From NCBI GenBank assembly GCA_017936265.1, contig JAGBFX010000061.1:1-63734 (forward strand): 63,734 nucleotides of DNA, written 5' to 3'. Source of the DNA: Bacteroidaceae bacterium (lineage in GTDB: Bacteria; Bacteroidota; Bacteroidia; Bacteroidales; Bacteroidaceae). Of the stretch, positions 9,599-19,504 are shown in pieces; position 1 is the stretch's first letter, and each line of letters begins with the position of its first letter. Below the pieces are notes generated by a model, which was given only the letters and a program-made list of their open reading frames with translations, had not been told where the DNA came from and made no database searches. A program made the position numbers and the translations under genes.

Positions 9599-10360
9599 AT
9601 GGAGAATTTGTTAGAGATTAAGAACCTCCATGCCACGATTGACGGCAAGGAGATACTGAAAGGAATAGACCTTACCGTGAAGGCGGGCGAGGTACATGCC
9701 ATCATGGGACCCAACGGTTCGGGCAAAAGCACTTTGAGCAATGTCCTTGTGGGACATCCTGCATACACCGTTACCGAAGGAGAGGTTTATTACAAAGGGA
9801 AGAATCTGCTCGGGATGAGCCCTGAGGACCGTAGCCATGAAGGCCTTTTCCTCTCGTTCCAGTATCCTGTGGAGATACCTGGTGTGAGCATCACAAATTT
9901 CATGCGTGCTGCAATAAACGCAAAGCGCCAGTATTTGGGACAGGAGCCTATGAATGCGACGGAGTTCCTGAAGATTATGCGCGAGAAGCGTGCGTAAGTG
10001 AACCTTGACAGCAAGCTCGCCAACCGTTCTGTAAACGAGGGCTTCAGCGGAGGAGAGAAGAAACGCAACGAGATATTCCAGATGGCAATGCTTGAGCCGA
10101 CACTAAGCATTCTCGATGAGACAGACTCCGGTCTTGACATCGATGCCTTGCGCATTGTTGCAGAGGGTGTCAACAAGCTTAAGCGCGAAGACACATCGAG
10201 CCTTGTCATTACCCACTACCAGAGGCTACTGGACTATATCAAGCCAGACATAGTGCATGTGCTCTACAACGGCAAGATTGTGAAGACTGCCGGTCCCGAG
10301 CTTGTAATGGAACTTGAGGAACGCGGTTATGACTGGATTAAAAACGAGAATAAGCAATGA
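9599..10360 (+). pseudogene. sufC: SufC ATPase interrupted by an in-frame TAA
   Basis: SufC is the ABC-type ATPase that drives the SufBC2D scaffold. The 762-base gene has normal length (253 residues if continuous), but codon 133 (9995-9997) is TAA. Both sides stay in the same frame and look undegraded. The first half (9599-9997) has Walker A GPNGSGKST (37-45) and the Q-loop region FLSFQYPVE. The second half (9998-10360, GTG at its first codon) has the signature SGGEKKR (150-156), Walker B LSILDET (169-175) and the H-loop ITHYQ. Family members usually have Val or Ile at the stop position, so GTA to TAA is not one change; TTA, GAA, CAA, AAA, TCA, TAT-type codons are one base away. The sufD start overlaps its stop (ATGA). 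It may be a real nonsense mutation, a sequence error, or a gene made in two pieces through restart at GTG. Confidence 0.85.
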
Positions 10361-11694
10361 GTCAGGAACAGGAATATATTGACATATTCGAGCAGAACCT
10401 GACGCTGATAAAGGAGCCATGTGCCGAGTTGCTCAACAAGGCACGCAAAAAAGCTGCTATCCGTTTCAAGGCGACAGGATTCCCAGGTAACAAGGAAGAG
10501 AACTGGCTGCACAGCAATGTTGCCAAGAGATTCGCTACCGACTATGGCATGAATCTCGGGCGAGTGGAGGTCAATGCCGAGAGACGCACGCTGTTCACAT
10601 GCGACGTCCCCAACCTCAACACCCACCAGGCATTCATTGTGAACGACACGTTCCGCGACGGCGAGAGCGGCAAAAAGCTCCCCGACGGTGTGATACTCGC
10701 AAGCCTCAACAGGATTGCCGAGGAGAGCCCCTCCCTGCTTGAGCCATACTACAATACCCTTGCCGAACAGGGCGACAGCATCGCGCAGTTCAACACCATG
10801 TTCGCACAGGACGGTGTCGTGCTCTACATACCCAAGAACACTGTCGTAGAGGAGACCGTGCAGATTGTAACACTGTTGCAGGCAAATGTTGAGATGCTCT
10901 CGAACCGCCGACTGCTGGTAATTCTGGAGGAAAATAGCCAGGCAAGCCTGCTCATCTGCGACCACTCGGCAATGGAGAAGCAGACACTCTCGACACAAGT
11001 CACAGAGATATTCATGGGCCGTGGCGCACAGCTTGACCTTTACGAACTTGAAGAGACAGCCTACAGCAATACAAGACTGAGCCATCTGTTCGTACGTCAG
11101 GAGGCCGACAGCCGTTTCAGCCACAGCAATATAACCCTTACCAACGGTTTTACACGCAACTACATAGGCGTATCACTCGAGGGCAAGGGAGCAGAGGCAA
11201 GCATAAACGGCCTTGTCATAGGCGACAAGAGCCAGCACACCGACAACCGCACCATTGTGGACCACAAGACAGGCAACTGCAACAGCAGCGAGCTCTACAA
11301 ATATATCCTTGATGAGCAGTCGACAGGAGTCTTTGCAGGCAAGATGCTCATACGCCCCGACGCACAGCAGACCGTCTCGCAGCAGACCAACCGGAACCTG
11401 TGCCTCACAAGCGACGCACACATGTATGCACAGCCCCAACTGGAGATATATGCCGATGACGTGAAGTGCAGCCATGGTTCGACTGTAGGCCAGTTGGATG
11501 ATAATGCACTCTTCTACATGCAGCAGCGCGGCATCCCTGCCGATGAGGCACGCCATCTGCTGATGTATGCTTTTGCAGGAGAGGTAATAGAGAACATCAA
11601 GATTGAAGCACTGCGCGACAGGCTGCACATGCTTGTCGAGAAGCGGTTGCGCGGCGAGCTCAACCATTGCAGGACATGTGCGCTCTGCAAGTAA
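10357..11694 (+). CDS. sufD: Fe-S cluster assembly protein SufD
   Basis: Structural partner of SufB in the SufBC2D complex, needed for iron entry and cluster assembly. The 445-residue protein has the N-terminal helical region ([13 protein letters not shown]), a central beta-helix, and the C-terminal SufBD block with [24 protein letters not shown] and the [14 protein letters not shown] helix. The start ATG overlaps the sufC stop as ATGA, implying tight translational coupling. That coupling matters here, because ribosomes that stop at the internal sufC TAA would have to restart to reach sufD. Confidence 0.95.
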   Translation: MSQEQEYIDIFEQNLTLIKEPCAELLNKARKKAAIRFKATGFPGNKEENWLHSNVAKRFATDYGMNLGRVEVNAERRTLFTCDVPNLNTHQAFIVNDTFRDGESGKKLPDGVILASLNRIAEESPSLLEPYYNTLAEQGDSIAQFNTMFAQDGVVLYIPKNTVVEETVQIVTLLQANVEMLSNRRLLVILEENSQASLLICDHSAMEKQTLSTQVTEIFMGRGAQLDLYELEETAYSNTRLSHLFVRQEADSRFSHSNITLTNGFTRNYIGVSLEGKGAEASINGLVIGDKSQHTDNRTIVDHKTGNCNSSELYKYILDEQSTGVFAGKMLIRPDAQQTVSQQTNRNLCLTSDAHMYAQPQLEIYADDVKCSHGSTVGQLDDNALFYMQQRGIPADEARHLLMYAFAGEVIENIKIEALRDRLHMLVEKRLRGELNHCRTCALCK

Positions 11695-11763
11695 AAAGCA
11701 AACTGCAATAGACATCCGAGTTCTTACCTTTTACCTTTCCGTTTTCACATTTCAGTTAAAAAA

Positions 11764-12975
11764 ATGCTTAACACCGAAGAGATACGCAAGGAGTTCCCCA
11801 TACTGGAACAGAAGGTATACGGCAAGCCGCTGGTATACCTTGACAATGCCGCAACCACACAGAAACCGCAATGTGTCATTGATGTCCAGAATGAAGTTTA
11901 CACCACATTCAACGCCAACGTACACCGCGGAATACATCATCTGTCACAGGTCGCGACAGAAGCCATGGAACAGGCCCGTCACACTGTCAGGGAGTTCATC
12001 GGTGCCGCACACAGCCATGAAGTGGTCTTTACACGAGGTACCACTGAAAGTATAAACCTTGTAGCCTCATCATTCGGGAGCACATTCCTAAAGAGCGGCG
12101 ATGAGGTCATCATATCGGCAATGGAACATCACAGCAACATCGTGCCATGGCAGATGCTGCGGGACCGTATAGGAATAACATTGCGCATAATCCCGCTCAC
12201 TGCAGAGTGCACTCTTGACATAGACGCATACAAAAAACTGTTCAACGAGAGGACCAGGCTTGTCAGTGTCACGCACGTATCGAATGTGCTTGGTGTGACA
12301 AACCCGGTCAAAGAGATTATCGGGATTGCACACAGCCACAATGTACCCGTACTCGTTGACGGCGCACAGAGCGCCCCGCACATAAAGATTGACATGCAGG
12401 AGCTTGATGCCGATTTCTTCGCCTTCAGCGGGCACAAGGTCTATGCCCCTACAGGTATCGGTGTGCTCTACGGAAAGGAGAAGTGGCTGGACGCCATGCA
12501 GCCATACCACGGCGGCGGCGAGATGATAAAGAGCGTTAGTTTCGAGAAGACAACCTACAACACCCTGCCCTATAAGTTCGAGGCAGGTACACCCGACTAC
12601 GCGGGCATAATCGCACTCGGGAAGGCACTTGAATGGGTAAAGGAGAAGGGTATAGAGAATATTGCCGCACACGAGCATATGCTTACGCAATACGCAGTGG
12701 AGCAGTTGCAGAAAATTGAGGGCATGCGCATATTCGGCAAGCCTGACGGAGCGGCAGTATCATTCCTTGTCGGCAACATACACCCTGCAGACATGGGTAC
12801 CATACTCGACCACCTGGGCATTGCCGTACGCACAGGACATCACTGTGCACAGCCGCTCATGGATATTCTTGGAATACCCGGTACGGTACGTGCATCGTTT
12901 GCCGCATACAACACAAAGGAAGAGGTCGACACCCTAATCAAAGGTATTGAGAGAGCCTCAAGAATGTTCGCATAA
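11764..12975 (+). CDS. sufS: Cysteine desulfurase SufS
   Basis: A PLP enzyme of the NifS/SufS class II group that takes sulfur from L-cysteine and hands it as persulfide to the SUF scaffold. Lys225 in SGHKVYAPTG is the Schiff-base lysine, and Cys361 in RTGHHCAQPL is the persulfide-forming residue in the typical SufS context. TTRGTTE-like TRGTTESINLVA and VDGAQSAPH are the PLP-binding strands. The 403-residue length is normal. It follows sufD after 69 bases. No sufE or sufU partner gene lies in the window, so the sulfur-transfer partner must be elsewhere. Confidence 0.95.
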   Translation: MLNTEEIRKEFPILEQKVYGKPLVYLDNAATTQKPQCVIDVQNEVYTTFNANVHRGIHHLSQVATEAMEQARHTVREFIGAAHSHEVVFTRGTTESINLVASSFGSTFLKSGDEVIISAMEHHSNIVPWQMLRDRIGITLRIIPLTAECTLDIDAYKKLFNERTRLVSVTHVSNVLGVTNPVKEIIGIAHSHNVPVLVDGAQSAPHIKIDMQELDADFFAFSGHKVYAPTGIGVLYGKEKWLDAMQPYHGGGEMIKSVSFEKTTYNTLPYKFEAGTPDYAGIIALGKALEWVKEKGIENIAAHEHMLTQYAVEQLQKIEGMRIFGKPDGAAVSFLVGNIHPADMGTILDHLGIAVRTGHHCAQPLMDILGIPGTVRASFAAYNTKEEVDTLIKGIERASRMFA

Positions 12976-12986
12976 CCACTTGAACC

Positions 12987-13598
12987 ATGCTTAAGCCATA
13001 CCAGAGAGAAGGAGTCATTGAAGCCGGCTGCGACGAAGCCGGCCGAGGATGCCTTGCCGGAGACGTATATGCCGCAGCAGTGATTCTGCCGTCCGACTTT
13101 AAGAATGAGCTGCTGAATGACTCGAAACAGCTTACCGAGGCACAGCGCTACCAGTTGCGCGAGGTAATAGAGCGCGAATCCGTCGCATGGTCGGTAGGCA
13201 TCGTGACAGCAGCCGAGATTGACAGGATGAATATTCTGCGGGCATCGATTCTTGCCATGCACCGCGCCGTCGACGGACTGAAGATACGTCCCGAGCATCT
13301 GCTCATTGACGGCAACAAGTTCACACCATACCCGGGCATCACGCACAACACGGTCGTAAAGGGCGACGCCACCTTCATGAGCATAGCTGCCGCATCGATT
13401 CTTGCCAAGACCTACCGCGATGACTACATGCTGCGCATAGCCGAGGAGTACCCCATGTATGACTGGAAAAGCAATAAGGGCTACCCCACTGCCAAGCACC
13501 GCGCAGCGATACGTGAACATGGGGTTACACCCTATCATCGCATGTCGTTCAACCTGCTCGGGGAAGAGCCCAAGCAGCTGGAACTCTCTTTTGAATAA
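12987..13598 (+). CDS. rnhB: Ribonuclease HII
   Basis: Cleaves the RNA strand of RNA-DNA hybrids and starts removal of single ribonucleotides misincorporated in DNA. The 203-residue protein shows the catalytic [15 protein letters not shown] block, in which the DE pair binds metal, followed by LIDGNKFTP, the [21 protein letters not shown] block and the C-terminal [24 protein letters not shown] tail. It starts 11 bases after sufS and is the last gene of the rightward run; the next gene converges on it with 9 bases between. Confidence 0.95.
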   Translation: MLKPYQREGVIEAGCDEAGRGCLAGDVYAAAVILPSDFKNELLNDSKQLTEAQRYQLREVIERESVAWSVGIVTAAEIDRMNILRASILAMHRAVDGLKIRPEHLLIDGNKFTPYPGITHNTVVKGDATFMSIAAASILAKTYRDDYMLRIAEEYPMYDWKSNKGYPTAKHRAAIREHGVTPYHRMSFNLLGEEPKQLELSFE

Positions 13599-13607
13599 TA
13601 GAACTCC

Positions 13608-14441
13608 TTACTCGAAGCTACGCAACAGCGCTATCTCCTCGGCCCAACGGCTCTCATCGGGTGTCTCAAGGATTATAGGCATATTGTCGAAACGGCTGTC
13701 CTTCATGAAACGCTTGAAGAAATCGATGCCCAACAGGCCGATGCCCACATTGTCGTGACGGTCGACGCGGGAACCGAGCGGTTTCTTGGTGTCGTTGAGG
13801 TGGATACCCTTGAGGTATTCCAGACCGACCACGCGGTCAAGTTCGCCGAAAGCGCCTTCATAATCGCCCACGATATCATACCCTGCAGAGTAGAAGTGGC
13901 ACGTATCAATACAGAAACCGACACGGCTCTTGTCCTCTACGCGGTCAATGATATAACGTATCTCCTCGAGCCTGTTACCTACATTGCTTCCCTGCCCCGC
14001 AGTATTCTCGATGACGGCAGTAACGCCTGTCGTCCTTGCCAGAGCGAGGTTGATGTTTGCTGCAATACGGTCAAGACACTCCTCAACTGATATCTTGTTC
14101 AGATGACTGCCCGGGTGGAAATTCAGCAGTTTGAGACCAAGCTGTTCACAACGTTGCATCTCATCAAGGAAAGCCGCGCGCGACTTCTGGATTGCATCCT
14201 CATCGGGGTTGCCAAGATTGATGAGATAACTGTCGTGAGGCAGGATGAACTCAGGCATAAAGCCTCCTTTGCTGCAATTCTCCTTGAAGAGCGCGATACT
14301 CTTTGCCGTAAGCGGTGCAGCCACCCACTGACGCTGATTCTTGGTAAAGAGCGCGAATGCATTTGCGCCCACGGCCGTAGCATTAAGAGGCGCGTTCTCC
14401 ACGCCACCTCCGGCCGATACATGAGGTCCGATATATTTCAT
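13608..14441 (-). CDS. nfo: Deoxyribonuclease IV (AP endonuclease Nfo)
   Basis: Cuts DNA at abasic sites and trims damaged 3' ends in base excision repair. The 277-residue protein begins [14 protein letters not shown], the family signature, and keeps the metal-binding blocks [38 protein letters not shown] and [13 protein letters not shown]. The three-zinc site of the TIM-barrel fold therefore looks intact. It faces rnhB tail to tail. A TACTTTCG -7-like box (complement of 14469-14476) lies about 28 bases upstream, just past the terminator of the phosphate transporter. Confidence 0.95.
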   Translation of the reverse strand: MKYIGPHVSAGGGVENAPLNATAVGANAFALFTKNQRQWVAAPLTAKSIALFKENCSKGGFMPEFILPHDSYLINLGNPDEDAIQKSRAAFLDEMQRCEQLGLKLLNFHPGSHLNKISVEECLDRIAANINLALARTTGVTAVIENTAGQGSNVGNRLEEIRYIIDRVEDKSRVGFCIDTCHFYSAGYDIVGDYEGAFGELDRVVGLEYLKGIHLNDTKKPLGSRVDRHDNVGIGLLGIDFFKRFMKDSRFDNMPIILETPDESRWAEEIALLRSFE

Positions 14442-14493
14442 AATCGTTTTTTTACTGCTATTGTCTAACGAAAGTAAAGTTACAAAAAAATTA

Positions 14494-14534
14494 CTGGCGG
14501 AAAGCTACATTATACATAATTAACACCCCGCCAG
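14494..14534 (-). terminator. Terminator of the phosphate transporter gene
   Basis: CTGGCGG (14494-14500) pairs with CCGCCAG (14528-14534). On the minus strand the hairpin is followed by TAATTTTTTT. It lies between the transporter's stop and the nfo start. Confidence 0.6.
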
Positions 14535-14557
14535 CAATTGTCATTTCAGTCCAATCG

Positions 14558-16861
14558 TCATAGCCTCAAATCCTCGGCAGGAACAGATGATGACTGCACT
14601 GCGAAGAACTTGTTGCTACCACGCAACAGGTTACGTACCTCGCTGAGCAACTCATGGCTCTCCTGTATAAGATTAAGGTATACGAAGTCCATGCGCAGGC
14701 TGCCCTCGCTCTGATGCAGACGCATCGTCTGCTCCTTGCGCAGGTTGGCAAGAGCGTGTTTGAGACTCTTCGCGCGGCTTGAAACCTCCTCGGCCGAAGA
14801 GTAATCGCCCGAAGCTATAATCTCATTGATATCCTTGAGTACACTGTACACGTCGCGGCAATATGGAGAGAACTCCTCGACATAAATCTTCGACAGCGGG
14901 CTGAAGCTGTTGTCGGCATGCTCCTTCATAGGTTCTCCGATGCGTGTCAGCGTGTTCAGCATCTGCTGGCAACTGTTGGTACACAGATGATACCATGTGC
15001 TGCGCTCGAACGCGAGCTGCTGGTCAATACGCTGCAGACCACGTGTCTCGGCACGGCGTTCCTTCTTCATGAATGCCTTCTCCTCGACAATCTTTATCAG
15101 AGCGCTCTTCAATGGACGCAGAGAGTCCTTGGAGAATGCCTCGAACAGCACTTTATAGGTCTCTGCAGAGAATGCGAGTGTATGTGTAAGTGTCTCGGCA
15201 GCATGCTCCTTGAGATTGCCCCAGACCTCTTCCTTGTCATCGGACTTGAGGACAACATTCATTTTCTCGTCAACCTTCTCGGCACTCTTCTTCTTGTTAT
15301 AGTTGATGTGGCTGCGGACAAGCAGATAAACCACAAGCGCAATCATGACATACATGGCGATGACACCACCGAAGTTGAGGATAGTAGCCACAAGCGCAGC
15401 CAGTATGAAGGCAGCACCCGCTGTGATGAACCAGCCACCCACGACAGAAACGACACCCGTCACACGGTATACGGCACTCTCACGCCCCCATGCACGATCG
15501 GCAAGAGAAGAACCCATACCCACCATGAACGTTACATATGTCGTAGAGAGAGGCAGTTTAAGAGAAGTACCCAGTGCAATGAGCAGACCGGCAAGCACCA
15601 GATTGACCGATGCACGTACGAGGTCAAAGGCAACATCCTCACGCTCTTCGAGCGGAGCAAAGCGTTTGTTGACCCAGTCCTTTATACTCTGAGGAGTCTT
15701 GCGAGACACTGCATCAACACTCTTTGACACTACGCGTACCATATTACGCGCGATAGAAGAGGTTCCGAACATCTCGTTACCCTCATCCTGCTGACTTGAA
15801 AGGTCTATTGATGTCTGAAGCACCTTGCGCGCCTTCTTGCTTGTAAAGAGCGCATATACCATTATGGCACCGGCACCTATGAGGAAAAATACAGATGTCT
15901 TGGCCGGCAAATTGAGCGAGGTCATCATGAACGAGTCGACAGCACCTGCGCCATTGGCAACGAAATCCCTGAAAGACTCGAAGCCTGCCAGCGTAACACC
16001 GATGAAGTTCACAAGGTCATTGCCCGCAAACGCCATTGCAAGCGAGAATGTACCCATGAGCACTACAATCTTCAGCACATTCACCTTGCACCAATAGAGA
16101 ACCTGCATAAGCAAGGTAAAGAAAGCGAAAGCACACAAAAGGAAGAGCATAGTCTCCTCAAACACAAAGTGTTGAACATTCTCGGGCAACAGCCCCACAA
16201 GAGCGCTGCCCTTAAGGCCCTTGACAAGCATGAAGTATATGATTGCCGTTGTGGCGAAACCGCCATAGAGACCTATCTTGCGGCCAAGGTGCTTGCGATA
16301 GTGGAATGTGAATATTATACGTGAAATCCACTGCACAATAAGACCAAAGATGAAGGCGATGGCAACAGACAGGAAGATTGAGATGATGATGGTCAGCGCC
16401 CTGTCGGTGTTGAGCATACCCAATCCTGCATCCGATGATGAGAGCAACGCTGTCATGAATGAAGCACCCAGCAACTCGAACACCATAGAGACCGTAGTTG
16501 ACGTAGGCAAGCCCAACGAGTTGAAAAGGTCGAGCAGGAACACGTCACTGATTACCACCGCCAGATAGATGCACATAACGTTGGCAAAACTGAAGTGGCT
16601 CGGGTCGAAGATTCCGTGACGGGCAACATCCATCATACCGCTGCTGAAGGCAGCTCCGATGAAGACACCAAGCGCGGCCACAATAAGCACATGCTTGATT
16701 TTTGCAGCCTTGGAACCCACCGCAGCACTCAAGAAGTTCACCGCGTCATTACTAACACCCACAGTAAGGTCAATGATAGCAAGCGTAAACATGAAAAGCA
16801 CCACGAACATGTATGACAGTTCGACAGTGCTTAGGTTTGAGACAAATGAAACAATGTCCAT
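14558..16861 (-). CDS. PiT-family phosphate transporter with PhoU-like C-terminal domain
   Basis: A low-affinity inorganic phosphate symporter of the inner membrane. Residues 1-530 are hydrophobic with about 12 membrane spans and the duplicated PiT signatures: GVSNDAVNFLSAAVGSKAA and GLPTSTTVSMVFELLG in the first half, and GNDLVNFIGVTLAGF and LKLPLSTTYVTFMVGMGSSLADRAWG in the second. Residues 560-767 are soluble and helical, resembling PhoU (long helices with paired-residue repeats), and probably gate or sense phosphate. The fusion is common in Bacteroidales. It is a single-gene unit on the minus strand, with a terminator after it and a promoter-like site at 16993-17022. Confidence 0.92.
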   Translation of the reverse strand: MDIVSFVSNLSTVELSYMFVVLFMFTLAIIDLTVGVSNDAVNFLSAAVGSKAAKIKHVLIVAALGVFIGAAFSSGMMDVARHGIFDPSHFSFANVMCIYLAVVISDVFLLDLFNSLGLPTSTTVSMVFELLGASFMTALLSSSDAGLGMLNTDRALTIIISIFLSVAIAFIFGLIVQWISRIIFTFHYRKHLGRKIGLYGGFATTAIIYFMLVKGLKGSALVGLLPENVQHFVFEETMLFLLCAFAFFTLLMQVLYWCKVNVLKIVVLMGTFSLAMAFAGNDLVNFIGVTLAGFESFRDFVANGAGAVDSFMMTSLNLPAKTSVFFLIGAGAIMVYALFTSKKARKVLQTSIDLSSQQDEGNEMFGTSSIARNMVRVVSKSVDAVSRKTPQSIKDWVNKRFAPLEEREDVAFDLVRASVNLVLAGLLIALGTSLKLPLSTTYVTFMVGMGSSLADRAWGRESAVYRVTGVVSVVGGWFITAGAAFILAALVATILNFGGVIAMYVMIALVVYLLVRSHINYNKKKSAEKVDEKMNVVLKSDDKEEVWGNLKEHAAETLTHTLAFSAETYKVLFEAFSKDSLRPLKSALIKIVEEKAFMKKERRAETRGLQRIDQQLAFERSTWYHLCTNSCQQMLNTLTRIGEPMKEHADNSFSPLSKIYVEEFSPYCRDVYSVLKDINEIIASGDYSSAEEVSSRAKSLKHALANLRKEQTMRLHQSEGSLRMDFVYLNLIQESHELLSEVRNLLRGSNKFFAVQSSSVPAEDLRL

Positions 16862-16992
16862 AAATTGATATTTTAATTTATTTATATAATGTCTGCTTTA
16901 AACGACTTATACAAAAGCAATAATTCCGTTAACATTACATAAACCATACATAATGGTTGCAGAGCTATTACGGCAATTTTGCAAAATTGTTA

Positions 16993-17022
16993 CAAAAATA
17001 TCAATTATTTTTAAAATCCAAA
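16993..17022 (-). promoter_or_regulatory. Probable promoter of the phosphate transporter
   Basis: On the minus strand TTTG (complement of 17019-17022) precedes TATTTTTG (complement of 16993-17000) by 18 nt. The gene start is about 130 bases further, so the leader would be long. Confidence 0.45.
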
Positions 17023-17174
17023 ACAGAAGAGAAGAAAATAAATATCATGCTCAAGAAGCGACTAGACCCCCATTTTAATATGGTACACATCCCGGCCGGT
17101 TCTGCACATTGGCCCGGCAAATCAAAAAAAACAAAAAAAATGCGCTTTTTCTTTTACTTTCGCGAAAAATCTTC

Positions 17175-17182
17175 TACATTTG
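17175..17182 (+). promoter_or_regulatory. Likely -7 element for the coiled-coil/zapA operon
   Basis: TACATTTG matches TAnnTTTG exactly, 48 nt before the ATG at 17231. The -33 region is T-rich but has no exact TTTG. Confidence 0.5.
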
Positions 17183-17230
17183 CGAGAAATCACGAATATA
17201 TTGCAATATTTGTGAAAAGATTGTTGTAAC

Positions 17231-17524
17231 ATGACCGAGAAGGATAGAATTGTAATGGCTACTTTTGAGGAGAAACTCCACCGCCTTGTGTATGAGCACA
17301 AGCAGTTGGAGGAGGCCAACCGGGAGTTGTCACGTATCCTTGAGGAGAAGGAGAATATGCTCAAGGAACTGCAGCAACGCTGTTCGGCTCTCGAGAAGAG
17401 TTACAACGACCTTAAACAGGCCAAGATAATATCCCTTACCGCCGAAGGCATCGACGGGACCAAGGAGAGAATATCGAGGCTGGTGCGTGAAATCGACCGT
17501 TGCATCGAGTCGCTCAAGAAATGA
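17231..17524 (+). CDS. Small coiled-coil protein, ZapB-like
   Basis: A 97-residue, highly charged protein predicted to be almost entirely a coiled coil: heptad-like leucines run through EKLHRLVYEHKQLEEANREL and the ENMLKELQQRCSALEKSYNDL segment. The C-terminal GIDGTKERISRLVREIDRCI is typical of small proteins encoded just ahead of zapA in Bacteroidetes. By position and shape it could be a divisome scaffold like ZapB, but sequence similarity to E. coli ZapB cannot be claimed. zapA starts 18 bases downstream, so they form an operon. Confidence 0.8.
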   Translation: MTEKDRIVMATFEEKLHRLVYEHKQLEEANRELSRILEEKENMLKELQQRCSALEKSYNDLKQAKIISLTAEGIDGTKERISRLVREIDRCIESLKK

Positions 17525-17542
17525 CATTAAACAGTAGAGACC

Positions 17543-17842
17543 ATGCATATGGAAGATAGAGAATTGGGAATTAACCTTATTATAGACGGCACGTCGTACC
17601 CGCTTACCATCAAGGCCAGCGAGGAACCATATTACCGCAAGGCGGCTCAGATTGTCAACGGCAAGCTGTCAACATATAAAGACCTGTTCATGGGCGAAGG
17701 AGGAGTCAGAGTAATGACCATGGTTGCCCTTGACATAGCATTTGACCTGGTTACACATAACGATGAGGTCGGCTCAGCCGAAGTACTACACAAGGTAAAC
17801 GAGCTTACGCGCCTCATTGACGGAGCATTGGCAAAGAAGTAA
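17543..17842 (+). CDS. zapA: Cell division protein ZapA
   Basis: A Z-ring-associated protein that bundles FtsZ filaments. The 99 residues show the ZapA fold: beta hairpin (INLIIDGTSYPLTI), the YYRKAAQIVNGKL helix, and a C-terminal long helix that carries VMTMVALDIAFDLV. The length is standard. The start used here is MHMEDREL at 17543; the second ATG at 17549 is an equal alternative. It sits between the coiled-coil gene and rny, the usual order in this phylum. Confidence 0.88.
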   Translation: MHMEDRELGINLIIDGTSYPLTIKASEEPYYRKAAQIVNGKLSTYKDLFMGEGGVRVMTMVALDIAFDLVTHNDEVGSAEVLHKVNELTRLIDGALAKK

Positions 17843-17959
17843 TTTCCAGCCCTCTACACATCGCAGTTTCACGCATTGCAGCATTCAGACAGCCGGCACT
17901 ACCCGTGCATGGCACATGATGCAGCGGTGCGTTTTATTATATATTTTAACTTATAACTT
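17843..17959. other. zapA-rny gap
   Basis: This 117-base gap has no reading frame and ends in an A+T-rich stretch just before rny. 6S RNA lies after zapA in proteobacteria, but this gap is too short and shows no clear 6S fold, so no RNA is called. Confidence 0.4.
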
Positions 17960-19504
17960 ATGGATTTCATTACAGCATTAATCATCGGATTGGCAGCAGG
18001 AGCCCTGATAGGTTTCATCGGCCAATATTTGATAAACAAGTTCGGACTGAAGGCCAAGCGTCAGCGCATAATAGATGACGCTCACAAGGAGGCCGAGGTA
18101 ATAAAGAAGAACAAGCTACTTGAGGTCAAGGAGAAGTTCCTCAACAAGAAAGCCGAGCTGGAGAAAGAGATTTCGCAGCGCAATAACAAGATTCAGCAGG
18201 CCGAGCACCACCTGAAGCAGCGCGAGGTACAGCTGAACCAACGTAACGAGGACCTTCAGCGCCGCAAGAACGAGCTTGAGGCCATGAAGGAGAACGTAGA
18301 GGCTCAGAAAGGTGTGGTAGAGCGCAAGCAGGAGGAACTTGACAAGCTGCATGCACAGGAGCGCGAGAAACTCGAGGCTATCAGCGGCCTGTCGGCAGAT
18401 GAGGCAAGAGAGCGCCTGGTGGAGTCACTCAAGGAGGAGGCCAAATCACAGGCTGCATCATACATCAACGACATCATCGATGACGCCAAGATGACCGCCA
18501 ACAAAGAGGCAAAGAAGATTGTCATACAGACTATCCAGCGTGTTGCCACTGAAACTGCAATCGAGAACTCGGTAACTGTGTTCCACATCGACAACGATGA
18601 GATGAAGGGACGTATCATCGGTCGCGAAGGACGCAACATCCGTGCGCTTGAGGCTGCTACAGGAGTGGAGATTGTCGTCGATGACACTCCCGAGGCTATC
18701 GTTCTGAGCGCATTCGACCCAGTACGCCGCGAGATTGCCCGCCTTGCGCTGCATCAGCTTGTTGCCGACGGACGCATCCACCCCGCTCGCATCGAGGAGG
18801 TTGTCGCCAAGGTAAAGAAACAGATTGAAGAGGAGATTATCGAGACAGGAAAGCGCACTACCATTGACCTTGGCATACATGGCATGCATCCTGAACTCAT
18901 ACGCATAATCGGTAAGATGAAGTACCGTTCATCATACGGTCAGAACCTGTTGCAGCATGCACGCGAGACAGCCAACCTGTGCGCAGTGATGGCAGCCGAG
19001 CTCGGATTGAACCCCAAGAAGGCAAAGCGTGCCGGACTGCTCCATGACATAGGCAAGGTGCCCGATGAGGAGACCGAGTTGCCACATGCAGAGTATGGTA
19101 TGAAGATTGCCGAGAAGTACAAGGAGAAGCCCGATATCTGTAATGCCATCGGTGCACACCACGATGAGGTGGAGATGACAAGCCTCATTGCCCCCATTGT
19201 ACAGGTGTGCGACGCCATCTCAGGTGCACGCCCCGGCGCACGCCGCGAAATTGTCGAGGCATACATCAAGCGTCTGCACGACCTTGAACAGCTGGCAATG
19301 TCATACCCGGGCGTAACAAAGACATACGCCATCCAGGCTGGTCGCGAGCTGCGCGTGATTGTCGGTGCCGACAAGATTGATGACAAGCAGACCGAACTGC
19401 TCTCGGGCGAGATTGCAAAGAAGATTCAGGATGAGATGACCTACCCCGGTCAGGTAAAGATTACCGTCATCCGCGAGACACGTGCAATCAACTACGCAAG
19501 ATAA
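17960..19504 (+). CDS. rny: Ribonuclease Y
   Basis: Membrane-anchored endoribonuclease that starts mRNA turnover. Layout: N-terminal membrane anchor (about 5-24), a long charged coiled coil (about 30-200), a KH domain with [19 protein letters not shown] (about 212-230), and an HD domain with the metal pair H362-D363 in [13 protein letters not shown], plus downstream [10 protein letters not shown]. The C-terminal part ends in the conserved [15 protein letters not shown] block. The 514-residue length is typical. It is the third gene of a probable operon with the coiled-coil protein and ZapA. Confidence 0.96.
   Translation: MDFITALIIGLAAGALIGFIGQYLINKFGLKAKRQRIIDDAHKEAEVIKKNKLLEVKEKFLNKKAELEKEISQRNNKIQQAEHHLKQREVQLNQRNEDLQRRKNELEAMKENVEAQKGVVERKQEELDKLHAQEREKLEAISGLSADEARERLVESLKEEAKSQAASYINDIIDDAKMTANKEAKKIVIQTIQRVATETAIENSVTVFHIDNDEMKGRIIGREGRNIRALEAATGVEIVVDDTPEAIVLSAFDPVRREIARLALHQLVADGRIHPARIEEVVAKVKKQIEEEIIETGKRTTIDLGIHGMHPELIRIIGKMKYRSSYGQNLLQHARETANLCAVMAAELGLNPKKAKRAGLLHDIGKVPDEETELPHAEYGMKIAEKYKEKPDICNAIGAHHDEVEMTSLIAPIVQVCDAISGARPGARREIVEAYIKRLHDLEQLAMSYPGVTKTYAIQAGRELRVIVGADKIDDKQTELLSGEIAKKIQDEMTYPGQVKITVIRETRAINYAR

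Larger units (their letters stand above)
16862..17230. other. Divergent promoter region, no gene
   Basis: This 369-base A+T-rich gap separates the leftward transporter from the rightward coiled-coil/zapA operon. It holds promoter-like sites for both sides (16993-17022 minus; TACATTTG at 17175-17182 plus). An open frame at 16957-17229 has no protein-like composition and overlaps promoter sequence, so it is not called. Confidence 0.55.

Noticed and set aside
9995-9997. Programmed read-through of the sufC TAA (including selenocysteine-like recoding)
   Set aside because: Selenocysteine uses TGA, not TAA, and no downstream stem typical of read-through was seen; restart, mutation or error are simpler.
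14918-15727. 269-residue frame antisense to the phosphate transporter
   Set aside because: It has no start signal, no family motifs, and cysteine/histidine-heavy composition typical of the reverse of a membrane protein gene.
16957-17229. 90-residue reading frame in the gap before the coiled-coil/zapA genes
   Set aside because: Lysine- and phenylalanine-rich low-complexity translation, overlaps promoter boxes for both flanking units, and has no recognisable motif.
17843-17959. 6S RNA in the zapA-rny gap
   Set aside because: The gap of 117 bases is too short for 6S RNA and no large central bubble with flanking stems was found.
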